From positions 1 to 64,000 of the forward strand of contig CACJRY010000001.1 in assembly GCA_902595855.1 (NCBI GenBank): DNA of 64,000 nt. Direction: 5' to 3'. The notes under the pieces are model-generated. The model did no database searches and had not been told where the DNA came from. It saw only the letters and a program-made list of their open reading frames with translations. Of the stretch, positions 26,069-34,614 are shown in pieces (the first letter of the stretch is position 1; each line of letters opens with the position of its first letter). This DNA is from an uncultured Alphaproteobacteria bacterium (GTDB taxonomy: Bacteria; Pseudomonadota; Alphaproteobacteria; HIMB59; GCA-002718135). The position numbers and the translations under genes were made by a program.

Positions 26069-27341
26069 TATCGACCTTTCCATTTTTTGAGACTAGCCAA
26101 GTTGCAATTGAATTATTGTGATAAATTGAATTCACCCCTCTAATTTTTTGAAGCTCACTAATAGTTGGTTGTACGTAATTTGTCTCATCAATTGCTCTTG
26201 ATTGTAGTAGCAATTCCTCACCATTCCATTCAAATGGTAAAGTAAATCTAGTTAATGATTTGCTTAGGACTGGTGAGTGTAGTTGAGCAGTTTTCCAATT
26301 CTTACCACCATCAATGGAAACGTCTACACGTTTAATTTTACCTCTGCCTGACCAAGCAAGACCTCGTAATTGATGCAATCCTTTTGCAAGTATTGGTTTT
26401 TCAGGACTTGGAGAAGTTATGACCGATTTAGCATCCATAACCCATGTAAACATTCTAGCTTTTCCACTTGTTAACAAATCTGTATATTTAGAGGTTTCTT
26501 CTCTAGTCATATAAGGTTTGTCACCAAACTCTAGTCGTCTAATCCATTTTACCCACATATTACCTTCCCAACCGGGAACTACGAGGCGCGCCGGATAACC
26601 TTGTTCAGGTCTTAATGCTTCTCCATTCATTGCCCATGCAATGATACAATCATCTAAGATTTTTTCTATAGGAATAGAACGTGTCATTCCTGATGAATCA
26701 CTGCCTTCCGCTAAAACCCACTTGGCTTTTTCTTTTAACCCTGTCTCTAAAATAAGATCCGATAATTTAACACCTGTGTATTGAACATTATGAACCATTC
26801 CAAATGTGTATTGGCAGCCATTTAATTGCGATCCTCTCCATTCCATTCCACCATTTGCAGCACACTCAAGAAAATAAAATTTGTTTGTTTGAGGAAAGCG
26901 TTTTAAGTCATCAAGAGTAAATATCATTTCTCGATCTACCAAACCATTGATCATTAGTCTAAAGTCTTGAGGATTAATAACTGAAACACCACCATGATGT
27001 CTTTCAAAGCATAGGCCATTTGGTGTTACAATTCCTTCTAGATCTTGTAATGGAGTAAAATTAACTGAAGACTCAGCACTTGCTGTAAGCCACTCAACAT
27101 TTCTTCTTATGACATGTCCCTCAAATTCCGAAGGCATGCCGTAAGGATTTACATCAACACCGTCACCAAGATACTGAGTCCACTCCGGAAGGTTCGGTGG
27201 CAAGTTTTCAGGATTTGCCTCTTCTGATAAAAGTTTTTTTGGAGCCAATGAAAAAGCTCCAATACTTGACGCACCAATTATTAGGTCTCTACGATTAATT
27301 TTTTTAAATGTAGATAATTCTTTTTTTTTATTTTTTTTCAC
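26052..27341 (-). CDS. soxC: Sulfite dehydrogenase molybdenum subunit SoxC
   Basis: A 429-aa periplasmic molybdopterin protein of the sulfite oxidase family; with SoxD it oxidises the sulfane sulfur on SoxY so that thiosulfate can go fully to sulfate. It has a Tat signal (INRRDLIIGASSIGAFS), an oxidoreductase molybdopterin domain with the Mo-ligating Cys in FYFLECAANGGMEW, and the C-terminal dimerisation domain (RGLAWSGRGKIKRVDVSIDG). It is two bases downstream of soxZ and overlaps soxD. Its presence implies the complete SoxCD route rather than sulfur globule formation. Confidence 0.93.
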   Translation of the reverse strand: MKKNKKKELSTFKKINRRDLIIGASSIGAFSLAPKKLLSEEANPENLPPNLPEWTQYLGDGVDVNPYGMPSEFEGHVIRRNVEWLTASAESSVNFTPLQDLEGIVTPNGLCFERHHGGVSVINPQDFRLMINGLVDREMIFTLDDLKRFPQTNKFYFLECAANGGMEWRGSQLNGCQYTFGMVHNVQYTGVKLSDLILETGLKEKAKWVLAEGSDSSGMTRSIPIEKILDDCIIAWAMNGEALRPEQGYPARLVVPGWEGNMWVKWIRRLEFGDKPYMTREETSKYTDLLTSGKARMFTWVMDAKSVITSPSPEKPILAKGLHQLRGLAWSGRGKIKRVDVSIDGGKNWKTAQLHSPVLSKSLTRFTLPFEWNGEELLLQSRAIDETNYVQPTISELQKIRGVNSIYHNNSIATWLVSKNGKVDNVRLG

Positions 27342-27343
27342 AA

Positions 27344-27670
27344 TTAAGAAACAATCATTTCTTTGGAAATTGAATATTTTTCACCATTATCGTCTAGCCA
27401 TTCAAAATCAAATTTACCACTTTCTTTTACCTTATATTGAAAAACAATATATGGGTTAGTTGATATAGAAGGCTCAAGATCCATTTGGAAAATCTCTTTT
27501 CCATTAAATTTAGCACTAAAAGAATTAATTATTTGTCTTGGGATTGTTTGTCCTTCAGGATCTTTCATTCTACCACTATGCATAGGGTGTCTAATTAATG
27601 TTTTAATTTCTACAATCTCATCAATTGATACTTCCTTTGGTACTTTAACTCTTGGTTTAATCGAAGACAT
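27344..27670 (-). CDS. soxZ: Sulfur carrier complex protein SoxZ
   Basis: A 108-aa immunoglobulin-like partner of SoxY. It has no signal peptide and is expected to be exported together with SoxY. Motifs typical of SoxZ are IKTLIRHPMHSGR, the conserved INSFSAKFNGKEIFQMDLEPSISTNPY region (quoted in part) and the closing DDNGEKYSISKEM. It lies 12 bases after soxY and 2 bases before soxC. Confidence 0.92.
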   Translation of the reverse strand: MSSIKPRVKVPKEVSIDEIVEIKTLIRHPMHSGRMKDPEGQTIPRQIINSFSAKFNGKEIFQMDLEPSISTNPYIVFQYKVKESGKFDFEWLDDNGEKYSISKEMIVS

Positions 27671-27682
27671 AATTACTCCTTA

Positions 27683-28147
27683 TTATCCGCCACACCCACC
27701 AATTGTGACTTTAACTTTTGCATAGGTCATGAAAAATTGCTCATTATTATTTGCAGCTAATAAATAGACATTTTGTGTTTTTGATAAGCGCATTCTTGTT
27801 GTTGCAGAACACGATCCCATTTCTGGTGTGAAAGAGAATTTTGCAACATTTGGAGAAGGGTTCCCGTCTGCTAAAATATACACAGTTTTAATATGATCAG
27901 TTTCAGTCATAGGGCTGTCCATTTCAAAACTAACTTTTACCTGATTACCATTTTCTGCAATTTCAGGTAAGTCTAACCAAATATCACTTTCAATTGCTCC
28001 CAATCCATTAGTAATTTCATTTATTCTGTCTAAGGCTTGATTAGATTGAGCAAATGATATTGAGGGAAAAACTGCAGTTCCTGTAAAAACAGCAATAAGC
28101 TGTAGGGCATTTCTCCTTGAAATTTTTTTTAATTTTCTTAACTTCAT
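27683..28147 (-). CDS. soxY: Sulfur carrier protein SoxY
   Basis: A 154-aa periplasmic carrier on which thiosulfate sulfur is covalently processed. It has a Tat-type signal (ISRRNALQLIAVFTGTAVF) and the diagnostic C-terminal swinging arm VTIGGCGG with the sulfur-binding Cys. It is the first gene of the soxYZCDB operon. The enzyme that loads thiosulfate onto this Cys, SoxXA, is not encoded in the window. Confidence 0.94.
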   Translation of the reverse strand: MKLRKLKKISRRNALQLIAVFTGTAVFPSISFAQSNQALDRINEITNGLGAIESDIWLDLPEIAENGNQVKVSFEMDSPMTETDHIKTVYILADGNPSPNVAKFSFTPEMGSCSATTRMRLSKTQNVYLLAANNNEQFFMTYAKVKVTIGGCGG

Positions 28148-28225
28148 TAATATCCTTGTAAAGTATTAATAATGTTAAAATTAACTTAATATTTAATATT
28201 AAATTTAATCAAATCAATCAAATAT

Positions 28226-28417
28226 TTAGTCACGACCAAGAATTTCATCTACTTGCCACCAAAACATTTCACCAATTTCTTTTTCCCAAATTTGACAGTA
28301 AATGCAATAATCTGCAGTTATCATCACTAGTTTATTATCAGCAAAAGATGATTTAAATGATAATAAAAAAATAGCTATTAAAAGTAATTTTAAGTTCAGC
28401 AACTTCTTAAAAACCAT
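28226..28417 (-). CDS. Tiny secreted CxxC protein, possible SoxS remnant
   Basis: A 63-aa ORF with a clear signal peptide (LLLIAIFLLSFKSSFA) and a thioredoxin-like segment, VMITADYCIYCQIWEKEIGEMF. That stretch resembles the start of SoxS, the periplasmic thiol reductase that keeps SoxY active, but SoxS is about twice as long. Here the frame ends after 11 unrelated residues. I checked the other two frames just downstream and found no continuation, so this is either a truncated soxS or a minimal CxxC peptide. It is 78 bases upstream of soxY on the same strand. No strong ribosome binding site is seen. Confidence 0.5.
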   Translation of the reverse strand: MVFKKLLNLKLLLIAIFLLSFKSSFADNKLVMITADYCIYCQIWEKEIGEMFWWQVDEILGRD

Positions 28418-28453
28418 AAGAAAAATCTAATTTATTCAGTCTTTCAAAAAAAA

Positions 28454-28876
28454 TTATAGCTCTTTTAGTAACTCTTTAAATATTTTTTTTGACTTACCTC
28501 CCATTTTTGCTTTTTTAATCTTATCCAAATTGCTTAGGTCATCTCCAACCACCACTAAACCTATCATACCCATCGATTTATGAGGAGTGCATACATATAA
28601 GTATATGCCGGGAATTTCAAATTTATATTCTACGTCTTTATTTATTTTTGATTTGAATTTTTCAACTCCATCTGGCATCTCTACAAATTGAACATTATGT
28701 CCTTTGTCTACTGATTTCCAAATAATTGTGTCACCAATATCTACCTTTGCAATTTTTATAGAATAAACCATTTTTTCTTTACCAAGTTTATTCAACATTT
28801 CGATTTCTATAGTCTCTGCATAGCTATAAAAAGATATTGAGATTAATGAAATAATTAAAAAAATATATTTAAACAT
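28454..28876 (-). CDS. Pseudoazurin/plastocyanin-like type 1 copper protein
   Basis: A 140-aa secreted cupredoxin. The track start gives an extra 11 residues; the ATG at 28876, with AAGGA 6-7 bases upstream, starts directly at the signal peptide (MFKYIFLIISLISISFYSYA). Copper ligands are visible as His in DKGHNVQFV and the cluster Cys-His-Met in YVCTPHKSMGMIG. Pseudoazurins carry electrons in the periplasm. Beside the sox operon it is a natural acceptor for SoxCD or an electron link to a terminal oxidase. The C-terminus is Lys-rich. Confidence 0.85.
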   Translation of the reverse strand: MFKYIFLIISLISISFYSYAETIEIEMLNKLGKEKMVYSIKIAKVDIGDTIIWKSVDKGHNVQFVEMPDGVEKFKSKINKDVEYKFEIPGIYLYVCTPHKSMGMIGLVVVGDDLSNLDKIKKAKMGGKSKKIFKELLKEL

Positions 28877-29023
28877 TTTGAGTCCTTTAATTTTCATATT
28901 TTGTAACAACTAAAGATTGAATTAATAATAACATATACGATATTTTGTTATTTAATATAATTGAATAGAATATACCAATTAAAAGATTAAAGAGCAAGAA
29001 TGAGTGCTATATTGATTTGTTGG

Positions 29024-29047
29024 AAAAAAGGGTTTTGCTATTTACCC
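29024..29047 (-). terminator. Probable terminator after the DUF3726 gene
   Basis: On the minus strand AGGGT is followed by an A-rich 10-base loop and ACCCT running into TTTTTT. The stem is weak (5 bp), but placement about 30 bases after the DUF3726 stop supports it. The rest of the 199-base gap (28877-29075) is AT-rich with no feature I recognise. Confidence 0.5.
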
Positions 29048-29075
29048 TCAGCTAACTAGCATAGAGAATAGTTTC

Positions 29076-29753
29076 CTAATCATTAGCATCACCTCCACCA
29101 GCTCCTTTTTCCCTAGATTCTTCTGATTCAGGAACATATGTTCTAAATGCTAAATCTGAAATATTATCCCAGCTAGACTGCTTGGGACTTAGCCCTTTTG
29201 ATAAATTTAAATTTAATATTTTATAATTTGAAGTCTTTTCTCCATTCGGTATTTGATATTCATTTGTAGACAGGTTTAAAATAAAATTTGCACATTGATT
29301 ATTTTTTAAATTATCATGAATGAAAATTTCATTTTTATCTAAAACTGCATAAGTTTTATTTTGATTAGTAATTTTTGAAAAAATATTCTTCTTAATACTT
29401 CTGTACAAAAGGGGTATCAAAAAAAGAGGATCAGAGCAATTTAGTAGTTCTATTTTTATTTCATTCTTTTTTAATGTATGAAAATTTAATAGATCAATCA
29501 AACCTGGCCCGATCATGAGGCTAGATCTTTTGTTTAAATCAATTTTGCTAATTAATTTATTATTTTCTAGAGCCCCATTAAAATTACCATCAATTTTCTT
29601 TTGAATATTAGAAAATAATTGGATACCTTTTAATTCGAATGCCTCTAGCCAACTAATTATAAATGCTGCATCCTCATCAGCCCCATAGGGAAAACCAAGG
29701 CCGGAGAATGCTCTTTTAGCATTTGTGTATACTTCATAATACGAGTAACTCAC
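29076..29753 (-). CDS. DUF3726 family protein
   Basis: A 225-aa protein that I recognise only as DUF3726, from the N-terminal pattern of an amphipathic helix, GLGFPYGADEDAAFIISWLEA (quoted in part). No signal peptide, membrane segment or catalytic motif is visible. The C-terminus is a low-complexity GAGGGDAND tail. It follows the 557-aa protein by 3 bases and is surely cotranscribed with it. The pair is of unknown function. Neighbours on either side (pseudoazurin/sox, M19 dipeptidase) do not reveal its role. Confidence 0.65.
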   Translation of the reverse strand: MSYSYYEVYTNAKRAFSGLGFPYGADEDAAFIISWLEAFELKGIQLFSNIQKKIDGNFNGALENNKLISKIDLNKRSSLMIGPGLIDLLNFHTLKKNEIKIELLNCSDPLFLIPLLYRSIKKNIFSKITNQNKTYAVLDKNEIFIHDNLKNNQCANFILNLSTNEYQIPNGEKTSNYKILNLNLSKGLSPKQSSWDNISDLAFRTYVPESEESREKGAGGGDAND

Positions 29754-29756
29754 AAA

Positions 29757-31430
29757 TTAATTATAAGAACTCATCGTTGCAAAACCCCAGCTATCAACAT
29801 TCTTCGCATTTAAATTTGATAGAAAAGGAGCACCTGAAAAGAAACTCACACGAAGCCATCTATCTGATTTTGGGTCATATCTATTTGCTCCAAAAAAAGA
29901 TAATTTAAATCTTAGCATATTAATAGGTATTGTTTTTTTTGATAAAATATTATCTTGCACTTCTGCAAAGGGATATTGTTCAAGAGATTGGATTCTTCTA
30001 ATAATACCTCTGAATTTAGGATTTAGAGCTAAATATTCAGCAACTGATAAATCAAGATTTTCTTCTTGTATTAACGTGTGTAGTTTTTGAACCATTTTTG
30101 CAATACCAAGATGTTGTTCCAGTTCACTACCCTCTTCATTATATCTCTCACCTAATCTTGGCTCGAGTTTTGCCGCTGAAATATACCAGAATAGGTAATC
30201 ATTATTTTTGTTAGAAAAATCAACTTTCAAAGCCCACTGGTAATCTTTTTCAATAATTGCATTTAATTGTTTCAAAGTTTGAGACTCATTAATTCCCATC
30301 TCTTCAACATCCGACATATCTTCTGCCAACTCTTCAGAAATTTCAGGATAAAGTTCTAATAACTGAACTTTAGCAATTTCTTGCGTATCATAATTACATT
30401 TATTGTAGGTGAATTTTATTAGATCAATCCACTGCAAATCAGTAACTCTCTTCTTTTGAAACTTTTTAATATGACTTATATATTTTTTTAAATCTTCAAC
30501 TGTTTTTGAATTTTTTGTAATTTGGTATTCATCAAACGTTGTAACCTCTTTTAGGTAAAGAAGAGCTTTTTCAAGTAATTCAAAATAAGTATTAAGTTTT
30601 TCTATTTCTACATTTTTGTTAACGATATTATCTAAAGACTGAGTATACTGTTTCATCCACTTATTAATTAATTTAGGATGTTTAATAATGAAAGGGGCCA
30701 TCCCTAAACCTGTTGAATTACCAATCCCTAAGTGTTGTTTGATGTTGTTTTCAAGAGCAATTGCTTTGCTAGGGTTTTGTTTTTTAGCTACATGCTCTAC
30801 CAACTCAACACTAAATTCTCTTATGATATAAACTGCAAGCATTTCAGCTCTAAAAGGTTGGTTAAATTCGGTAACTGCTTTAGTATTTGCAAAGTCTGAT
30901 AGCCCAAATTTTCCACTACCATAAACAGCTGTTGTTCTTAAAAGATATCCAACTTTATTTATTTCATTAATATCAGGTTGCTTACCATTAGATAAACAAT
31001 TGACAACATATTCAAATAAACGAACACTTTTATTAGCTCTACTTAAAATTAATTCTTTAGGAGAATTGCGCCCTGACTCTTGAAGCGGTACATTTTTTCT
31101 TAATCTATTAAGCTCATCATCATTTAATTTTCCGTTAATTAAAGAATAGGCAGTATCCCATTTTTCTGCAATTACTCTGTCACTTCTGTCAGCACTATCA
31201 AGATGCTGCGAAAAACAAACTAAAGAGTAAATATTATTATTTATGTTAATTTCATAAACTGCTGTTCCATAACCTTTATCATCTAGATCAAACTTTGATT
31301 TAGAAATTTTCCAATTATCAAACAATAATCTTCGAAGCATACTTCTAGAAAAGCTTAACCTTGAAGGGTATCTAGAGCCCATTTTATCAAGGGTCATAAT
31401 TTCTGAAGAATTCATGCTTTGTTGCAACAT
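29757..31430 (-). CDS. Large conserved-looking protein of unknown function, DUF3726 partner
   Basis: About 557 aa, soluble, no signal peptide, no domain I can name. It is rich in charged helices; the middle part (about 280-400) looks helical and repeat-like. Notable stretches are SRYPSRLSFSRSMLRRL near the start, YGSGKFGLSDF, STGLGMAPFIIKHPK and a C-terminal WLRVSFFSGAPFLSNL. The track start is a GTG at 31466; ATG at 31430 or 31415 leaves a normal promoter gap to the divergent M19 gene and is preferred, with 31430 listed. Aromatic- and Arg-rich blocks suggest an enzyme or nucleotide-binding protein, but nothing decides it. Confidence 0.6.
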   Translation of the reverse strand: MLQQSMNSSEIMTLDKMGSRYPSRLSFSRSMLRRLLFDNWKISKSKFDLDDKGYGTAVYEININNNIYSLVCFSQHLDSADRSDRVIAEKWDTAYSLINGKLNDDELNRLRKNVPLQESGRNSPKELILSRANKSVRLFEYVVNCLSNGKQPDINEINKVGYLLRTTAVYGSGKFGLSDFANTKAVTEFNQPFRAEMLAVYIIREFSVELVEHVAKKQNPSKAIALENNIKQHLGIGNSTGLGMAPFIIKHPKLINKWMKQYTQSLDNIVNKNVEIEKLNTYFELLEKALLYLKEVTTFDEYQITKNSKTVEDLKKYISHIKKFQKKRVTDLQWIDLIKFTYNKCNYDTQEIAKVQLLELYPEISEELAEDMSDVEEMGINESQTLKQLNAIIEKDYQWALKVDFSNKNNDYLFWYISAAKLEPRLGERYNEEGSELEQHLGIAKMVQKLHTLIQEENLDLSVAEYLALNPKFRGIIRRIQSLEQYPFAEVQDNILSKKTIPINMLRFKLSFFGANRYDPKSDRWLRVSFFSGAPFLSNLNAKNVDSWGFATMSSYN

Positions 31431-31486
31431 ATATAAATATATATAGTGAATTATCACTTTTTTCACTATTAGAAGTTAAATAAAAT

Positions 31487-32464
31487 ATGGAAATGGACAA
31501 TATACTTATCGATGGTCTTGAATATGTGAATTGGAATAGAGATTTATTTGAAAAGGCTCATGCTGGAGGAATAACAGCTATTCACGCAACCTTGGTATAT
31601 TGGGAAGATACTCATGAGTCATTTGAGAAAATGAATTATTGGGATGATTTAATTCAATCAAATAGCGATATCTTGATGCATGTAAAAAAATCCTCCGACA
31701 TACTTCTGGCAAAAGAGTCAAATAAAGTTGGCATCATATATGGCTTTCAAAATTCAGCACCAATTGCAAATGATATTTTTTTAATAGAAAAATTTTTTTT
31801 ACGAGGTTTGCGTTTCATGCAACTGACATACAACAATCAAACACCCCTAGCAGGTGGATGTTATGAAAAAAATGACTCTGGTGTATCCCGTTTTGGTGAA
31901 ATGGTGATTGAGGAAATGAATCGATTAGGCATGATAGTTGATTTAAGTCATGCAGGAAGACAAACATGTTTGGATGCTATTAATCTCTCGAAAACACCGG
32001 TTGCTATATCTCATGCAAATCCAAATTTTTTTCATAAATCAATTAGGAATATCGATGATGAAGTGTTGAAAAAGTTAGCAAATAAAAATGGTTTTATTGG
32101 CTTAAGCGTCTACCCTTATCATTTAAAAAATCATGGAGATTGTAAGTTAGAAGATTTTTGTGAAATGATTAAACAGCTTATTAATATGATTGGAGAAGAT
32201 AACATAGGGATAGGGTCTGATTTGTGTGTTAATTGGCCAGATGATGTTGTTATGTGGATGCGAAATGGCAAATGGACTAAAAAAATTGATTATGGAGAGT
32301 CTCAGGATAAAAATGCAAATTGGCCTAAATCTGCATCATGGTATTCTAAACCAGAAGACTTATCTAGTTTTTTAACTGGAATGATTTCAAATGGAATCAA
32401 TGAAAAAACTGCAAATAAAATAGCTGGTAAAAACTGGTTTAATTTTATGACCAATCATTTTTAA
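31487..32464 (+). CDS. M19 renal-dipeptidase-like protein with degenerate zinc site
   Basis: A 325-aa TIM-barrel protein of the M19 membrane dipeptidase family. The barrel motifs VDLSHAG, AISHANP and IGIGSDL are present, so two His and an Asp remain. The canonical first zinc site is lost: the N-terminal DGHND motif reads DGLEY, and the bridging Glu of GLEGG reads GFQNS. It therefore belongs to an atypical subgroup and may not be a dipeptidase. It is divergent from the DUF3726-partner gene (57 bases to the listed start) and overlaps the EamA gene by 4 bases at the convergent 3' end. Confidence 0.78.
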   Translation: MEMDNILIDGLEYVNWNRDLFEKAHAGGITAIHATLVYWEDTHESFEKMNYWDDLIQSNSDILMHVKKSSDILLAKESNKVGIIYGFQNSAPIANDIFLIEKFFLRGLRFMQLTYNNQTPLAGGCYEKNDSGVSRFGEMVIEEMNRLGMIVDLSHAGRQTCLDAINLSKTPVAISHANPNFFHKSIRNIDDEVLKKLANKNGFIGLSVYPYHLKNHGDCKLEDFCEMIKQLINMIGEDNIGIGSDLCVNWPDDVVMWMRNGKWTKKIDYGESQDKNANWPKSASWYSKPEDLSSFLTGMISNGINEKTANKIAGKNWFNFMTNHF

Positions 32465-33324
32465 GTTTTTCTTGTTACAAACGTTGAAGATGCAAGACTG
32501 ATTAAGACAATTGCAGTACCAAATAACTGCATGGAAGTTAAAGACTCATTAAGAAGTATTACAGCTCCAAATATTCCTGTTATTGGTTCAAGATATAAAA
32601 ATAAAGCTGTATTCGTTTGACCAATTCTTGGTATCGCAAGTAATTGAAGAAATAAAGCAATTGCATACGAACAAGAAGGAATTAATAGAATTAAAAATGC
32701 ATTAAGATTGATCTTGGTGTCTATCTTGTAGAATAAACTTAAAACAATAAAAAAGAATATTGTGTTAAAAAAATTAATAAAAATATTGATTGGAATAGGG
32801 GAAATATTTTTTTTAGACATTGTTTGATTAGTCACTATCATGATTGCAGCGCCCAATGATGCAATCAAAGCAAAAATAATTCCTTCAAATTTTAAGTCAT
32901 CAGTTGAGGGACTTAATGCAAGAAATAATCCAATAAATGTTGTAAAAAATAAAAATTTGATAACATTTTTTATTTTTTCTTTGGTTATAAAAATAGATAT
33001 CGACAAAACCAAAATTGGATAGGTGCAAAATATTATTATTGTTAAACTAACATTAATATATGTAACTGAAATTAATAATCCTGTGGTTAGCATTATGGAG
33101 GCAAGAGTAATCAGTAAAAAATCACGTATATTATTTTTATAAATACTTAATAAGTTTTGTTGATTTGGAATTAGGGGAGAGACTATTATTAATGCAACAA
33201 TATAACGTAAAAAAATAGCAAGGCCTATACCGGCTCCTAAATTATAAGCAGTTTTTGTAATAGGACCAATTATTCCAAAAAAAACACCAGCAAGTAAAGC
33301 AAATATTATGCCCAAAATATTCAT
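32461..33324 (-). CDS. EamA/DMT superfamily membrane transporter
   Basis: A 287-aa inner-membrane protein with about ten predicted hydrophobic segments arranged as two EamA repeats (first about 5-130, second about 145-280). Family markers are AGVFFGIIGPITKTAY near the start and FLYLEPITGIFGAVILLNE in the second repeat. DMT proteins usually export amino acids or metabolites. Convergent with the M19 gene and 75 bases from the potA-like gene. The substrate cannot be predicted. Confidence 0.85.
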   Translation of the reverse strand: MNILGIIFALLAGVFFGIIGPITKTAYNLGAGIGLAIFLRYIVALIIVSPLIPNQQNLLSIYKNNIRDFLLITLASIMLTTGLLISVTYINVSLTIIIFCTYPILVLSISIFITKEKIKNVIKFLFFTTFIGLFLALSPSTDDLKFEGIIFALIASLGAAIMIVTNQTMSKKNISPIPINIFINFFNTIFFFIVLSLFYKIDTKINLNAFLILLIPSCSYAIALFLQLLAIPRIGQTNTALFLYLEPITGIFGAVILLNESLTSMQLFGTAIVLISLASSTFVTRKT

Positions 33325-33399
33325 ATAATTTAAATTTTTTTTTGACTAATGCTCTTATGACAGGTATTCACAGACCAACAACAAAAAAATAATCAAAAT

Positions 33400-34497
33400 A
33401 TGAATTCTGAGTCAGAAAAAAGCTTTGTTAAATTTGAAAAGATTGACAAAAGTTACGATGGTGAAGTGCTAGTAGTTAAAAATCTAAATTTAGATATCGC
33501 CAAGGGTGAGTTTGTAACAATGCTTGGCCCTTCTGGTTCTGGCAAAACTACCACACTTATGATGTTAGCAGGATTTGAGACTCCAACGAATGGAGAAATC
33601 TTTCTAGATGGAATGCCCATTAGTAAAATCCCACCATATGAGAGAGAAATTGGAATGGTCTTTCAAAATTATGCTCTATTCCCTCATATGACTGTGCAAG
33701 AAAATTTAGCATTTCCACTTGAAGTTAGAAAATTATCAAAAGGAGAGACTAAAGAAAAAGTTCAAAAAGCTCTTGATATGGTTGAGCTTGGTGACTTTGG
33801 TACTCGTTTTCCTGCGCAGTTATCTGGAGGTCAACAACAAAGAGTTGCTCTTGCAAGAGCCCTTGTTTTTGAACCAAGACTTGTTTTAATGGATGAGCCC
33901 CTTGGAGCATTAGACAAAAATTTAAGAGAACAGATGCAATATGAAATAAAACATATTCATGACAGAATAGGAATTACTGTCGTTTATGTAACACACGATC
34001 AAAGTGAAGCTCTAACGATGTCTAATAGAATAGCAGTTTTTAACGATGGAGTTGTTCAGCAATTATCAACTCCAGATATATTATATGAAAAACCAGAAAA
34101 TTCTTTTGTTGCGCAATTTATAGGTGAGAATAATAGAATGTCAGGAACAATTAAGAGTATGGAAAATAATTACTGTTCTGTAGAACTTGAAAATGGAGCA
34201 GGTACTGTAAAAGCTCTTAAAGTTAATGTAGGTGGTGTGGGAGAGAAAACTCAACTCTCCGTTAGACCTGAAAGAGTATCATTGGGCTCAGATGGAAATG
34301 GGGAAAATGTATTTACAGGAAAAGTTGAAGAGCTAATATATTTAGGTGATCATATCAGGGTTAGATTAGATGTATGTGGAAATAACGAGTTTATTGTTAA
34401 AGTACCAAATGAAGGATCTTTTAACTATAATGAAGGAGATTCTATAAAACTTAACTGGAATCCTGATGATATAAGGGCGTTAGATCCAGTAAATTAA
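33400..34497 (+). CDS. potA: Spermidine/putrescine-type ABC transporter ATP-binding protein
   Basis: A 365-aa ATPase of the PotA class. Walker A is GPSGSGKTT, Q-loop FQNYALFPHM, signature LSGGQQQRVALAR, Walker B LVLMDEPLGALD, with His in YVTHDQSEA and a C-terminal TOBE domain (about 280-360). It heads a plus-strand A-D-B-C transporter set. The class takes up polyamines or related cations such as 4-aminobutyrate or quaternary amines; substrate specificity lies in the binding protein. The symbol denotes family, not a proven substrate. Confidence 0.85.
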   Translation: MNSESEKSFVKFEKIDKSYDGEVLVVKNLNLDIAKGEFVTMLGPSGSGKTTTLMMLAGFETPTNGEIFLDGMPISKIPPYEREIGMVFQNYALFPHMTVQENLAFPLEVRKLSKGETKEKVQKALDMVELGDFGTRFPAQLSGGQQQRVALARALVFEPRLVLMDEPLGALDKNLREQMQYEIKHIHDRIGITVVYVTHDQSEALTMSNRIAVFNDGVVQQLSTPDILYEKPENSFVAQFIGENNRMSGTIKSMENNYCSVELENGAGTVKALKVNVGGVGEKTQLSVRPERVSLGSDGNGENVFTGKVEELIYLGDHIRVRLDVCGNNEFIVKVPNEGSFNYNEGDSIKLNWNPDDIRALDPVN

Positions 34498-34553
34498 TAC
34501 TTTATTCAAGTTTTCTGCGTTATTTTAGCACTTTTTTTTATAATTTCATCATG

Positions 34554-34583
34554 TTATTAGGGATTTATCGATAGACATATAAT
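34554..34583 (+). promoter_or_regulatory. Possible promoter of the binding-protein gene
   Basis: A perfect TATAAT (34578-34583) with a weak TTATTA about 18 bases upstream, in the 117-base gap before the binding-protein gene. It would let the binding protein be transcribed independently of potA. Low-certainty pattern in AT-rich DNA. Confidence 0.35.
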
Positions 34584-34614
34584 CTTAAGATTAACCAACG
34601 AATAGGAGGAACAT

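Noticed and set aside
28877-29075. Possible small RNA or tRNA in the 199-base gap
   Set aside because: No tRNA arms or conserved RNA motif are seen; only a weak terminator-like hairpin.
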